Shown here: positions 1-10,886 of the stretch, piece after piece | Numbering within the stretch: the first letter of the stretch is position 1 | How the letters are laid out: each line of letters opens with the position of its first letter | NCBI RefSeq assembly: GCF_001690685.1 | Contig: NZ_LZGL01000009.1 | Span: 62,001-126,000 of the forward strand | Length of the DNA: 64,000 bases | Origin: Gilliamella sp. wkB112 | GTDB lineage: Bacteria; Pseudomonadota; Gammaproteobacteria; Enterobacterales; Orbaceae | Direction of reading: 5' to 3' | The notes under the pieces: generated by a model | Told to the model about the DNA's origin: nothing | Databases searched by the model: none | Seen by the model: the letters and a program-made list of their open reading frames with translations, nothing else | Program-made: the position numbers and the translations under genes

Positions 1-976
1 GTGATAGTAGTAGATCAGAATTAAGTCCTGTTTGCTCCGCAATGGTTTGAGTGGCTTGCTTAAGTTGTTCACATATTTGTTTATAATTTGGATAAGTATT
101 GACGCGCTTAATAGCTGGAACAATTGGCAATGGCTCGTTTAACATAGCCAAAACTTTTTGACCATATAAGCGGATTTCTTTACCTTTCATACCTAATTTT
201 TCTAATTCAGCTAATGAAGTTGGAAAATAACGGGCTATCTTCCATAATACTTCCTCATGTATCACAAAATTTAATGCAATATCTTGAGTCTTTGCTATGT
301 CATAGCGCCAATGAGCCAACTTCTTTAATGCTCCAAGACTTTTACCTTTTAACTGCCAATTATTTTTGATGGTTAAATATGCATCCTCGGGAACAGTAAT
401 TATCGCTTTACGCTCAATCACTGACTGGCATTCCTTGTAAGCGGCCTCTAACCAACGATTAGTCGTCAATTGTGACTTTAATTTTTCCATTAATGGCAAT
501 AGATATAACACGTCATTAATTGCGTATTCACATTGTTTTTCCGTTAATGGTCTTTTTAACCAATCAGTTCGAGTTTCGCTCTTATCAAGATCCACATTTA
601 AATATTTTTTAACCAAACTAGCATAACCACTACTTATGGGATTATCTAAAAACGAAGCTAGAATTTGGCTATCAATAATTGGGGTGGGAATACAATTAAA
701 CTGATGTTGCAAAACTTCAATATCTTCACTACACGAATGCAAATATTTTTCAATTTTGGGGTTATTTAATATAGCAATAAAATCTTGCCAATTCGTAATG
801 GCTAAGGGATCAATTAATGCAGCAAAATTACCATCAAATACTTGAAGTAATCCTAAGTGAGGATAAAAGGTTCGCGTGCGCACAAACTCTGTATCTAACG
901 CAATAGCTGTACTATTTGCTATTTGCAAACAATAAGTTGTTAATTGTTCATTGCTAATAATAAACTGATACGGCAA
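1..976 (-). CDS. rnd: Ribonuclease D, 3' end cut by window edge
   Basis: This is a 3'-to-5' exoribonuclease that trims tRNA precursors. About 325 residues are visible and the C-terminal HRDC portion runs off the left edge; the E. coli enzyme has about 375 residues. The DEDDy catalytic residues fall at the same numbers as in the E. coli protein: D28 and E30 in DTEF, D85 in SEDIEV, and the YAINDV motif near residue 151. The only possible start is TTG at 976, because an in-frame TAA lies just upstream and an AAGGA ribosome site sits 7 bases before it. E. coli rnd is also known to start with UUG, which keeps its expression low. The gene lies 9 bases downstream of the metallophosphoesterase gene and is probably co-transcribed with it. 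Confidence 0.95.
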   Translation of the reverse strand, partial: MPYQFIISNEQLTTYCLQIANSTAIALDTEFVRTRTFYPHLGLLQVFDGNFAALIDPLAITNWQDFIAILNNPKIEKYLHSCSEDIEVLQHQFNCIPTPIIDSQILASFLDNPISSGYASLVKKYLNVDLDKSETRTDWLKRPLTEKQCEYAINDVLYLLPLMEKLKSQLTTNRWLEAAYKECQSVIERKAIITVPEDAYLTIKNNWQLKGKSLGALKKLAHWRYDIAKTQDIALNFVIHEEVLWKIARYFPTSLAELEKLGMKGKEIRLYGQKVLAMLNEPLPIVPAIKRVNTYPNYKQICEQLKQATQTIAEQTGLNSDLLLS

Positions 977-985
977 AACGATTCC

Positions 986-2140
986 TTATTGTGGTGAATT
1001 TGTTAATTCTTGTTGGTTATTAAAAGAAATATCAATAACAACAATTTCTGAACGAGTCATTAGGCGAATTGGTGGTCCCCATAGCCCATAACCACTACTT
1101 ACAATACTAGTAAAATGCTGCTCTAGGTTTTGATACATTCCATAAGAATTTTTATACATTGCAGCAACGACTAAATTAATCGGGAAAACTTGTCCTCTAT
1201 GGGTATGTCCGGAAATCATTAAATCAACACCCAAGTTAGCTGGTTCTTCCAGATCTTTGGGTTGATGATCTAATAAAATTATTGGTGTAGTAGTATCAGC
1301 AAACATAGTCAGATCTGCCAGTGAAGCCCGCGTTACATCATAACGAGAAGATGACAAATCGTCACGACCAATTAAGGTGATACCAACATCATCCAAATAA
1401 ACAATATCATCTTTTAAAACTTTCATATTAGCTTGTTGAAAAGCTTTAATAATATCGTCTTCACGATTATTTGCTTGAGTGGTACCTAAATACTCATGAT
1501 TCCCAAAAACAATATAGGTACCATGTTTTGCGTGCAGTTGTTTAAATTGTTTATCAAAACCTAAATCAGTGAATGGTTTTAAACGTTGATCTAGAGTATC
1601 ACCCGTGATCACAATAAAATCCGCATCCAATTGATTAACTTTATCAATCATTTGTTGAATAGATTTATGGGTAGTAAGTTCATTAACATGGATATCTGTT
1701 AATTGCACCAACCGTAAATGGTCAACATTAGCTGGTTTATCTATTTTAACTTGATAGTGAACAATTTTAGGATTGATGGCCATTTCATGACCAAAAATAA
1801 ATAGACCAACTACACATACAATATAGATAATCTTGTTAAGTAAATTTGTACTAAACCGCCCTTTACTCAATCGCCTAATTGTATCAAAGATTAATGTGAT
1901 AAAAATTGCACATATAATTAAACCAAAAATAACATTACCAAGTAGAGGTAACCAATACGTTGAAATACCATTAAAAATTTTTGACAGAATAAAGGATAAT
2001 CCTGCCACAATCATAACTACCCAATAAGCTATTTGGTAATAACCAGTTAATTCAAAATTGAACCAAAATTGCCAGCGTTTTCCTAAATAGATGGTGATTA
2101 AAAGACTAACAATAATGGCAATAATAGCAACAAAACTCAT
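986..2140 (-). CDS. Membrane-anchored metallophosphoesterase (YaeI-like)
   Basis: This is a calcineurin-like phosphoesterase of 384 residues. Roughly the first 120 residues hold four hydrophobic segments, and a soluble catalytic domain follows. All metal-ligand motifs are present: LTDIH (D149, H151), TGD (D181), GNHE (N214, H215), a histidine at 292 and GHTHRGQ (H312, H314). Related proteins with this layout include E. coli YaeI, which cleaves UDP-2,3-diacylglucosamine in vitro, and uncharacterised membrane phosphoesterases. The substrate cannot be read from the sequence. The gene is divergent from cmoA across a 72-base gap and lies directly upstream of rnd. Confidence 0.85.
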   Translation of the reverse strand: MSFVAIIAIIVSLLITIYLGKRWQFWFNFELTGYYQIAYWVVMIVAGLSFILSKIFNGISTYWLPLLGNVIFGLIICAIFITLIFDTIRRLSKGRFSTNLLNKIIYIVCVVGLFIFGHEMAINPKIVHYQVKIDKPANVDHLRLVQLTDIHVNELTTHKSIQQMIDKVNQLDADFIVITGDTLDQRLKPFTDLGFDKQFKQLHAKHGTYIVFGNHEYLGTTQANNREDDIIKAFQQANMKVLKDDIVYLDDVGITLIGRDDLSSSRYDVTRASLADLTMFADTTTPIILLDHQPKDLEEPANLGVDLMISGHTHRGQVFPINLVVAAMYKNSYGMYQNLEQHFTSIVSSGYGLWGPPIRLMTRSEIVVIDISFNNQQELTNSPQ

Positions 2141-2179
2141 AATTATCCGATAAATTAACCATAAAAAATGGTATCATAG

Positions 2180-2944
<765 letters not shown>

Positions 2945-2974
2945 TAAATTAATATCTACAATAAGGATTAACCC

Positions 2975-3943
2975 ATGTTTGATTTTGGTGATTTTTACCA
3001 GATTATCGCAAAAAATAAACTGAGTACTTGGCTAGAAGTATTACCGGCCCAACTCGCAAATTGGCAAAAGCAAAATCTAAATAGCCGTGTTAATCAATGG
3101 TTAAATAGTATTAAACATTTGCCAGTAATTACACCAAATCAATTAGACTTATTACATAGTGTTACCGCAACAACTACACAAACATTGTCTACTGGTGAAC
3201 AACAGCGAATTACCCAATTATTAAAAAATCTACACCCATGGCGCAAAGGCCCTTTTCATTTATATGGTGTACATATTGATACGGAATGGCGTTCCGATTG
3301 GAAATGGGAACGACTAATTAACCACATTGAAAGTTTAGAAGGCAAAATGGTTTTAGATGTGGGTTGTAATAGTGGTTACCATCTTTGGCGGATGATAGGC
3401 GCTGGTGCTAAACTAGCTGTGGGGATCGATCCCATGGCACTTTACTTATGCCAATTTGAAGCTATTCGTAAATTACTTGGTAATGATAAACGAGCCCATT
3501 TGCTACCGCTTGGCATTGAAAAATTACCTAAGCTCAACGCTTTTGATATAGTGTTTTCAATGGGTGTGTTATACCATCGGCGCTCGCCACTCGATCATTT
3601 GTTGCAATTAAAGGATCAACTGGTTAATGATGGCCAATTAGTATTAGAAACATTAGTTATTGATGGTGATGAACATCAAGCTTTAATGCCGGGTGAACGT
3701 TATGCGCAAATGCGTAATGTCTATTTCATTCCGTCAGTACCAACCATGATTAACTGGTTACATAAATGTGGATTTTCTGAGGTTAAAGTGGTTGATATTT
3801 CACAAACAAGCTTAAATGAACAACGTAAAACCGAGTGGATGACATCAGAATCTTTGGCTGATTTCTTAGATCCAAATGATCTAACCAAAACAGTTGAAGG
3901 TTACCCGGCCCCAATACGTGCTGTTTTTACCGCCACTAAATAA
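2975..3943 (+). CDS. cmoB: tRNA U34 carboxymethyltransferase
   Basis: CmoB transfers the carboxymethyl group from carboxy-SAM to 5-hydroxyuridine at tRNA position 34. Its 322 residues match the family length (323 in E. coli). Typical landmarks are [20 protein letters not shown], the SAM motif [15 protein letters not shown] and the motif [16 protein letters not shown]. Its substrate, ho5U, is made in part by the YegQ/TrhP enzyme, also encoded in this window at about 36-37.4 kb. A GGAT-type ribosome site precedes the ATG. It is the last gene of the cmoAB pair, and a strong inverted repeat follows it. Confidence 0.96.
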   Translation: MFDFGDFYQIIAKNKLSTWLEVLPAQLANWQKQNLNSRVNQWLNSIKHLPVITPNQLDLLHSVTATTTQTLSTGEQQRITQLLKNLHPWRKGPFHLYGVHIDTEWRSDWKWERLINHIESLEGKMVLDVGCNSGYHLWRMIGAGAKLAVGIDPMALYLCQFEAIRKLLGNDKRAHLLPLGIEKLPKLNAFDIVFSMGVLYHRRSPLDHLLQLKDQLVNDGQLVLETLVIDGDEHQALMPGERYAQMRNVYFIPSVPTMINWLHKCGFSEVKVVDISQTSLNEQRKTEWMTSESLADFLDPNDLTKTVEGYPAPIRAVFTATK

Positions 3944-3975
3944 TAATATTTGGTCTTTTTTAAGACCAAATATTA
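3944..3975. terminator. Perfect 14-bp inverted repeat after cmoB
   Basis: Two 14-base arms beginning TAATATTTGG pair perfectly around a TTTT loop just after the cmoB stop codon. The stem is long enough to stop RNA polymerase or protect the 3' end. However, no run of T follows on either strand, so it is not a canonical intrinsic terminator. Confidence 0.55.
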
Positions 3976-4063
3976 GCCTCAAACTGAACATTAAAATTAC
4001 AAAATGCGATGCCTAATATATAATATTTCGATCTAATGGTAATAATACTCTAAGGGAATAAAT

Positions 4064-4441
4064 ATGTTAGCAAAATATCAATGGATAGAACGTGCTGCGT
4101 TAAAACTAAAAGGTACTCAAATAGTCTATAAACCAGAATGGCAAGCTTTTCAATTTTTAATAGCAGATAAAATGTTCGCTTATGCAAGTAAAAATAATCA
4201 TAACCAAGATATCATTACCTTAAAAGGTGATCCGGCTAATAACCGCTTAATGATCGAAATGTATGATAATATTACTGAAGGTTATTATGCTAACAAAATA
4301 CATTGGATCTCTATCATCCTTGATACGCCAAATCCTATAGATCAAACTATGGTTATTGATCTTTTAAATCAATCTTATAATCTGGTTTTTGCTAAGTTAA
4401 CTAAAAAAACACAACAACAAATTATCAATTCAATTAAATAA
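4064..4441 (+). CDS. MmcQ/YjbR family protein
   Basis: This 125-residue protein fits the MmcQ/YjbR (CyaY-like double-wing) family. The recognisable core includes ITLKGDP, an EGYYANKIHWISI stretch where family members usually have PGYYMNKxHW, and the SYNLVFAKLTKK C-terminal signature. Members are described as possible DNA-binding proteins, but their role is not settled. It stands alone between cmoB and the alpha-2-macroglobulin gene. An AGGGAATAA stretch just before the ATG supports this start. Confidence 0.8.
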   Translation: MLAKYQWIERAALKLKGTQIVYKPEWQAFQFLIADKMFAYASKNNHNQDIITLKGDPANNRLMIEMYDNITEGYYANKIHWISIILDTPNPIDQTMVIDLLNQSYNLVFAKLTKKTQQQIINSIK

Positions 4442-4523
4442 ACTATTTTTAATATAGTATTTTATGCGTGGCTATTATATGATCTTAGGTAACTATATCA
4501 CCAACTATTTTCACTTAAACTCT

Positions 4524-4566
4524 GAAAAGATGTTTCAGGTATGGTATACGTTTCAGTATAAAAATA
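4524..4566 (+). repeat. Dispersed intergenic motif, copy 1
   Basis: One of three similar ~40-bp intergenic sequences in this window (others at 24501-24541 and 56335-56376). All share ATGTTTCAGG, then about 7 bases later the inverted repeat TATACGTTTYAGTATA. This copy lies about 65 bases upstream of the alpha-2-macroglobulin start and points the same way. Confidence 0.6.
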
Positions 4567-4630
4567 ACAATATTTAATTTTAAATATATTTTCTGAATTA
4601 ATAGTCAGTAATGAGGAATAGGAATTAATA

Positions 4631-7600
4631 ATGGAATTACTTAAATTTATTTTGCAACTACCATTTTTTATTTTGCAAAAAGCATGGGAAATAATAAGTT
4701 ATTTTATTATTTTTCTATATGCTTTAATAAAAGGGATTCTTTGGTTATTTAGTCCAATAATTGGTAATATCAAATGGTCTTCCCCAACTTGGTTACCCAA
4801 AGTAAAAACATATTATTATTCCTTGGGTTCAATACTAAATAAAGGTAAAACTCTTATTGGCTCATTGATTATTATAGGCGTTGTTAGCTTTTTTACCACT
4901 AATTACATTTACCATTGGTATTTAAATCGTCCAAAACCTGTTGAAGTTGCTCCTGTAATATCCAAGTCCTATTATTCTAAATTTAATGCACCTGAAAAAA
5001 CTAACGATATTTTGTCAATTGATTTTGCTGGCGATACTCGTTCACCTGCTCCTTTGGAATTAATACATAAAGAAATTACCGAAGGGATAACCATTACGCC
5101 ACCTATTGAAGGTAAATGGATATGGCTTAATGGCAGTACTATACAATTTACCCCGGCAAATAACAATTGGCCTCTAGGTGTTGAATATAAACTAACCTTA
5201 GATGATTCAAAATTATTTGCAAACAATAACTTTTTAACAACACCATCCAGTACTTTTTCATTTACTACTCCTGACTTTAATTATCGTTTCAAAAATTATG
5301 GCGAACTATACTCAGATCCAACTGAAGCTAATGTAAGAAATGTAATCAATACCATTACTTTTACTAATCCCGTTGATAAAAAAAGTTTTGAGCAAAATAT
5401 AAAATTAGCGCTGTATGAAAGTGTAGCTAATAAAAATAAAAACAAAGATAAAAATACTGATACTGATAAATTTATTAGTAATGTAGATTTTACAATTACC
5501 TATGATAAAAATGATACTGTTGCATACGTAAAAAGTAGCCCTATTCCACTGTTAGAAAAACCGGGTTATTTATACATGACAATTGATAAAGGTGTCGCAT
5601 CAACGGCTGGGGGGCATCCAAGTAGTGTAATTATAGGTAATGCTGTTTCGGTGCCTGATAAATACAATTTAAATGTCATTAACTCTGAATTAACTCTGGT
5701 TGATAAAAGTAACAATAAAATACAGCAGGTATTAATTTTATCATTATCACATCCAATTAAATCTGAAGATCTAACCAAGTCGATTAAAGTTTGGCAATTA
5801 CCAAAAAGAACAGAGAATGGTTATAAAATTGAATACTATGATCAATTAACGCGTAGCTATAAAACTAAATTTGACGTTACCCCACAAGTACTAGCAAACT
5901 CTAAATCAATTGCGCTTAAACCAATTGATACGGAACTTGCTTATCAAACTCAAGTTAGCTTTGAATTTAAAGCTGAGCAAAATTCGCAATTATACGTAGA
6001 AGTGAATCAACCTTTAACTTCACAAAATGGTTATTTCTTAGCTGATAATTATCAAAATGTTTTAGAAGTGCCAAGTTACCCTACTTATTTAGATTTCGCT
6101 GCTAACGGTTCATTACTATCTTTATCAGGAGAGAAAAAATTACCGATTGTTTCACGAAATATCAAGAAAATGAAATTAGAAATTGATCGGGTAATTCCGT
6201 CTCAGCTACAACACTTAGTTTCATTTAATGAAAGTGACGAATTTCAATATATGAATTTTGGTGAACTTGATAACGATCATTTTGTTGAAAAATATAATTA
6301 CACTAAAGAATTCAAAGGTCCATATGAAGATATTAACTATACTAGCATTGATCTCACTCGTTATTTAAAAGCTAATACTAATGGTAATAAAAACCGTGGT
6401 GTGTTCTTATTAAGATTATATGGACAAGATGTAAATAGTAGTGATCTAGAATTCATGGGTTCACGCTTTATTGTGGTTACTGATTTAGGGATTATTGCTA
6501 AAAAATCTCTCGATCAATCAAATGATTTATTTATACAATCAATTAGTACTGGGCATCCGATTAGTGATGCTAAAGTTTCCATATTAGGCATGAATGGTAT
6601 TGCCATTACCAGTAAAAATACCGATAGCACTGGTCATGTTCACTTCGCTCCATTATCTGAATATTACCAAGGCATTAAACCACTAGTATATGTGGTTGAG
6701 AAAGATAATGATTCCTCATTTTTACCAATTCAGAGTTATGACAGGAATTTAAATTTATCTCGTTTTGACATTGGTGGTATTCGTGAAACTGTTGAGGGAG
6801 GAGAACTACGTTCTCATATTTTCTCAGATCGTGGCATATATCGCCCTGGAGATACCTTCCATATAGGGACTATTGTAAGAGCTCAAAATTGGGCACATTC
6901 CTTAGCCGGTATTACATTGGAGGCTGAAATATATGATCCTAAATCAAATTTAGTCATGAAAAAACCCGTGGTGTTAGATAAATTTGGCTTTAATGAACTA
7001 AGTTATAAAACCAATTACACCTCGCCTACTGGTGATTGGTATATCAATCTATACTTAAAAGATGACGATAACGAAGAATCACGAACTTTATTAGGTACTA
7101 GTTCGGTTGTTGTCCGTGAGTTTGAACCAGACAAAACCACTGTCTCTTTGAAATTACTTCCTGAGATTAAAGATGGTTGGTTAAAACCAGATCAGATAAC
7201 GGCTGAAATTAAAGCTAAAAATCTTATTGGTACCGATGCAGCTCATCGTCGTGTTACTAACACGTTGATTTTAGAACCATCGCTTCCTTATTTCAAAAAA
7301 TATGAAGATTACTATTTTTATCAATATATAACAGGTGAGCGTAATAGCTTCAAAGTTGAATTAGATGAAGAAGACACTGATGACAACGGCATAGTAAATA
7401 TTAATTTACATGACAATATGGAAAGTTTTGAGGGTAATTATACACTTAAAATGCTAACTGAAGTGTTTGAACCTGATAGTGGTCGTAGTGTTGCCGCTAC
7501 GGCTACTACCTTCGTGTCACCTAATGATTATCTAATTGGTGCTAAAGCAGACGGCAATCTAAATTATATTAATCGTAATTCTGTGCGTAATTTAGATTTT

Positions 7601-10600
7601 ATTGCCATCAATCCATCCTTAGAAAAAATAGATCTAAACGATTTAAAAATTCTTAATCTGGAAGAAAAATTTGTTTCAGTGTTAGTAAAACAGCCGTCGG
7701 GAGTTTATAAATATGAATCTCGCCGTAAAGAAGTATTACTATCAGAACAACCATTTGCTATCAATAAAGGGAAAACTACTTACCAGTTAAATAGTGAAAA
7801 TCCAGGTAATTATATTGTCCAAATTAAAAATAAAGATGATCAATTACTGTACCAAGGTAAATATTCAATCGTTGGTACGGCTAATATTACTCGGGATTTA
7901 GATCGCAATGCAGAACTTGCTTTAAAAATTAAGGATACTCAATATAGTCCAGGTGATGAGATTGAAGTAGCTATAAACGCCCCTTATGTAGGCAGTGGCA
8001 TTATCACCATTGAACGTGATAAAGTCTATGCTTGGAAATGGTTCCATACCACAACTACTAGCTCAGTGCAAAAAATAACTTTACCAGAAGATATTAGTGG
8101 TAATGGTTATATTAATGTCCAATTTATACGTGACCCAAATTCAGATGAAATTTTTATGAGTCCGTTAAGTTATGGCGTAATACCATTTAAAATTTCTAAT
8201 GAACAATTTAATGATAAAATTGTATTGCAAGCCCCATCTTTAATTAAGCCAGGCGAAACCTTACCGATAACCTTACATACCAATACACCACAAAAAGCGG
8301 TTGTTTTTGCCGTTGATGAAGGTATTTTACAAGTTTCAAATTATAAATTAAAAGATCCTTTAACTAGCTTTATACGCAAAAAAGCACTATCGGTAAGAAC
8401 CTCACAAATTCTCGATCTAATATTGCCGGAATATCGTCACTTGCTTTCGCTTTCTGCCCCTGGCGGCGATGGTGATAATGATGATGCATTATCTGGTCAT
8501 TTAAATCCATTCAAACGAAAAGTCGATGATCCTGTTGTTTATTGGTCAGGTATCATGGATGTTGATGGTGATAAAACAGTTGAGTATAAAGTACCAGATT
8601 ATTTTAACGGCAAAATTCGAATCATGGCTATATCCGTAGGTAATGAAACCATGGGACATACTCAAATGACAACTACTGTTCACAATGATATTGTGTTACA
8701 TCCTAATGTCCCTTATTTTGCAGCACCAAATGATGAATTTGAAGTTTCACTTAATGTGACTAATTTAATCGAAAATATTGGTAACCAACCAGTGCCAATT
8801 AAAGTGAATGTTTCGACAACACCACAGTTAACAATTATTGGCGAAAATCAAAAAACTATTGAATTAGCTAATGCCAAAGATGGGGTTTTAAAATTCAACT
8901 TTAAAGCAACTGAAAAAGTGGGTAATGCCGATCTTCATTTCACTGCTAGTTATGGTGATATTACGGTAATTCGCAATATTAGCACTTCAGTACGCCCTAT
9001 CACCGAATACCGTTTACAAACTAAGATGGGCAGAATGGATGGTCATGAGCAAACTTTATCTGACTTTAGAACTATGTATGCTAACTATAGTAAACGGGAT
9101 GCTGCTGTTTCTTATTCACCATTTGTACTTAGCAAAGGGTTAAATACTTATTTGCAAGATTACCCGCATTACTGTTCTGAACAGATTGTAAGTCGTGCAA
9201 TGCCAATATTATTTGCCAATAAATATAGTGAATTTAATTTAGCATCTAAACAAGGTTCAACCTCATTATCAGATCTTTACCAAATTCTGCAATCACGCCA
9301 AAACAGTGAAGGTGCAATTGGTTTATGGTACTCTACCTACAGCGTTGATCCTTTTATTACCTTGTATGCAGTAAACTTTATGCTAGAAGCAAAAGAATCA
9401 GGGCAAGTTATTCCACAGAAGATGTTAGATAATGCTAATAAATATTTAAAAACTATTGCGCAATCCGATCGTTCTGATCTATATGGACTTAGATTACGGG
9501 CTTATGCAATTTATTTATTAACACGTCAAAATCAAGTAACTACCAGCTATTTAGCTTCCACAATAGATGCACTTAACAATACTAACCGTACTGATTGGAA
9601 AACAGACATCACGGCTATGTATTTATCCGCATCTTATAAAATGTTGAAGATGGATAAAGAAGCGAATAAGTTATTAACACCTGTGTGGCAACAACTGAGT
9701 AAAGCTTATGATAAAGCTTGGTGGACTAACAACTATTACGATCCTTTAGTAATTAATGCTGGTAAAATTTATTTACTTAGCAAACATTTCCCTGATAAAG
9801 CTCAAAATATTCCGGCTCAGGCTCTAGAAAATATGGTTATTATGTTGAATAAACAAAAATACACCACCCAATCTGCTGCAATGACTATTTTAGCTTTAGA
9901 TAGTTATTCTAGTAGTATCAATGACGCTAATTTAACTGATGATTCATTACAAATTAGCGCAACAACTAAAGATAACGAATCACAAAAAGTTATCGCTAAA
10001 TTGAGAGGTATTCTAGCTAAAGGTCAATTTAGTTCACAAGATTCAACTGTAAACTTTATTAATCACACTAATTTACCTGCTTGGTACATGTTGTCAGAGC
10101 AAGGTTTTGATAGTAAACCACCAGAAAAACCTATTAAACAAGGATTAGAGATTTATCGTGAATTTACTGATATGAATGGTAAACCAGTCGATCATGTTAA
10201 ATTGGGGGATAAAATTAATGTCACAGTACAAGTTCGAGCTATAGCTGATGAAGGTGCAACTAACCTCGCTATTGTTGATTTGTTGCCTGGTGGCTTTGAA
10301 GTTGTTCAACAACCAATTACTCAAGTAGATGACACTGAGGATGAATATATACAAGGTGATGAAGATAATGAAGGTTACGATGAAGATGATGATTATTATG
10401 AAGAGGAATATTCCGGATGGGTTTCATCAATAGCCGTTCAAACAGATGAAAACACTTGGTATCCTGATTATACTGATGTACGAGAAGATCGCGTGATCAT
10501 TTATGGTTCAACCGAAAATAACCAAATCCAAAAATTTACCTATCAAATTAAAGCTACTAATGTTGGTACCTATACAGTTCCACCAGCTTTTGGTGAAGCT

Positions 10601-10672
10601 ATGTATGACCGAGATATTCACGCTGTTTCATTAGGTGGTAAAAAAATGGTTATTGAGCCACAACCCCAATAA
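4631..10672 (+). CDS. Giant membrane-anchored alpha-2-macroglobulin family protein
   Basis: Bacterial alpha-2-macroglobulins are periplasmic protease traps held in the cell envelope. This one has 2013 residues, longer than E. coli YfhM (1653) or YfaS (about 1530). The N-terminus has hydrophobic stretches at about residues 5-40 and a membrane segment at about 76-95, so it is anchored by transmembrane helices rather than as a lipoprotein. The macroglobulin motif DRGIYRPGD lies in the middle. The thioester-type motif CSEQ is intact (C1515, Q1518), which suggests it can covalently trap proteases. Near residues 1899-1932 there is a strongly acidic Asp/Glu/Tyr-rich insert. The usual partner penicillin-binding protein PbpC is not adjacent. 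It is followed by an intrinsic terminator and is likely monocistronic. Confidence 0.9.
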   Translation: MELLKFILQLPFFILQKAWEIISYFIIFLYALIKGILWLFSPIIGNIKWSSPTWLPKVKTYYYSLGSILNKGKTLIGSLIIIGVVSFFTTNYIYHWYLNRPKPVEVAPVISKSYYSKFNAPEKTNDILSIDFAGDTRSPAPLELIHKEITEGITITPPIEGKWIWLNGSTIQFTPANNNWPLGVEYKLTLDDSKLFANNNFLTTPSSTFSFTTPDFNYRFKNYGELYSDPTEANVRNVINTITFTNPVDKKSFEQNIKLALYESVANKNKNKDKNTDTDKFISNVDFTITYDKNDTVAYVKSSPIPLLEKPGYLYMTIDKGVASTAGGHPSSVIIGNAVSVPDKYNLNVINSELTLVDKSNNKIQQVLILSLSHPIKSEDLTKSIKVWQLPKRTENGYKIEYYDQLTRSYKTKFDVTPQVLANSKSIALKPIDTELAYQTQVSFEFKAEQNSQLYVEVNQPLTSQNGYFLADNYQNVLEVPSYPTYLDFAANGSLLSLSGEKKLPIVSRNIKKMKLEIDRVIPSQLQHLVSFNESDEFQYMNFGELDNDHFVEKYNYTKEFKGPYEDINYTSIDLTRYLKANTNGNKNRGVFLLRLYGQDVNSSDLEFMGSRFIVVTDLGIIAKKSLDQSNDLFIQSISTGHPISDAKVSILGMNGIAITSKNTDSTGHVHFAPLSEYYQGIKPLVYVVEKDNDSSFLPIQSYDRNLNLSRFDIGGIRETVEGGELRSHIFSDRGIYRPGDTFHIGTIVRAQNWAHSLAGITLEAEIYDPKSNLVMKKPVVLDKFGFNELSYKTNYTSPTGDWYINLYLKDDDNEESRTLLGTSSVVVREFEPDKTTVSLKLLPEIKDGWLKPDQITAEIKAKNLIGTDAAHRRVTNTLILEPSLPYFKKYEDYYFYQYITGERNSFKVELDEEDTDDNGIVNINLHDNMESFEGNYTLKMLTEVFEPDSGRSVAATATTFVSPNDYLIGAKADGNLNYINRNSVRNLDFIAINPSLEKIDLNDLKILNLEEKFVSVLVKQPSGVYKYESRRKEVLLSEQPFAINKGKTTYQLNSENPGNYIVQIKNKDDQLLYQGKYSIVGTANITRDLDRNAELALKIKDTQYSPGDEIEVAINAPYVGSGIITIERDKVYAWKWFHTTTTSSVQKITLPEDISGNGYINVQFIRDPNSDEIFMSPLSYGVIPFKISNEQFNDKIVLQAPSLIKPGETLPITLHTNTPQKAVVFAVDEGILQVSNYKLKDPLTSFIRKKALSVRTSQILDLILPEYRHLLSLSAPGGDGDNDDALSGHLNPFKRKVDDPVVYWSGIMDVDGDKTVEYKVPDYFNGKIRIMAISVGNETMGHTQMTTTVHNDIVLHPNVPYFAAPNDEFEVSLNVTNLIENIGNQPVPIKVNVSTTPQLTIIGENQKTIELANAKDGVLKFNFKATEKVGNADLHFTASYGDITVIRNISTSVRPITEYRLQTKMGRMDGHEQTLSDFRTMYANYSKRDAAVSYSPFVLSKGLNTYLQDYPHYCSEQIVSRAMPILFANKYSEFNLASKQGSTSLSDLYQILQSRQNSEGAIGLWYSTYSVDPFITLYAVNFMLEAKESGQVIPQKMLDNANKYLKTIAQSDRSDLYGLRLRAYAIYLLTRQNQVTTSYLASTIDALNNTNRTDWKTDITAMYLSASYKMLKMDKEANKLLTPVWQQLSKAYDKAWWTNNYYDPLVINAGKIYLLSKHFPDKAQNIPAQALENMVIMLNKQKYTTQSAAMTILALDSYSSSINDANLTDDSLQISATTKDNESQKVIAKLRGILAKGQFSSQDSTVNFINHTNLPAWYMLSEQGFDSKPPEKPIKQGLEIYREFTDMNGKPVDHVKLGDKINVTVQVRAIADEGATNLAIVDLLPGGFEVVQQPITQVDDTEDEYIQGDEDNEGYDEDDDYYEEEYSGWVSSIAVQTDENTWYPDYTDVREDRVIIYGSTENNQIQKFTYQIKATNVGTYTVPPAFGEAMYDRDIHAVSLGGKKMVIEPQPQ

Positions 10673-10694
10673 TTATTTTTGACATTTAATATAT

Positions 10695-10722
10695 AAAAAC
10701 GGGCTTATAGTCCGTTTTTTTA
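10695..10722 (+). terminator. Intrinsic terminator of the alpha-2-macroglobulin gene
   Basis: The stem ACGGGC/GTCCGT around a short TTATA loop is followed by a run of T, 23 bases after the stop codon. Confidence 0.8.
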
Positions 10723-10886
10723 TTTTTTATAATTTAATGAAAGAGCTATATTTACCTAGTGTAACTAGCCAGAAAAATATACAGACTAATAAACTCATAG
10801 TTAGTCACTAAATTCCAATGAACTTAGTGACCATATTTGAGTTATTTTCTAGGGAGGATTTATTCTTTACTACTGGTTAATTGATA

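Noticed and set aside
1833-2027. Plus-strand open frame inside the metallophosphoesterase gene
   Set aside because: It is antisense to a well-supported gene and has no motif or ribosome site.
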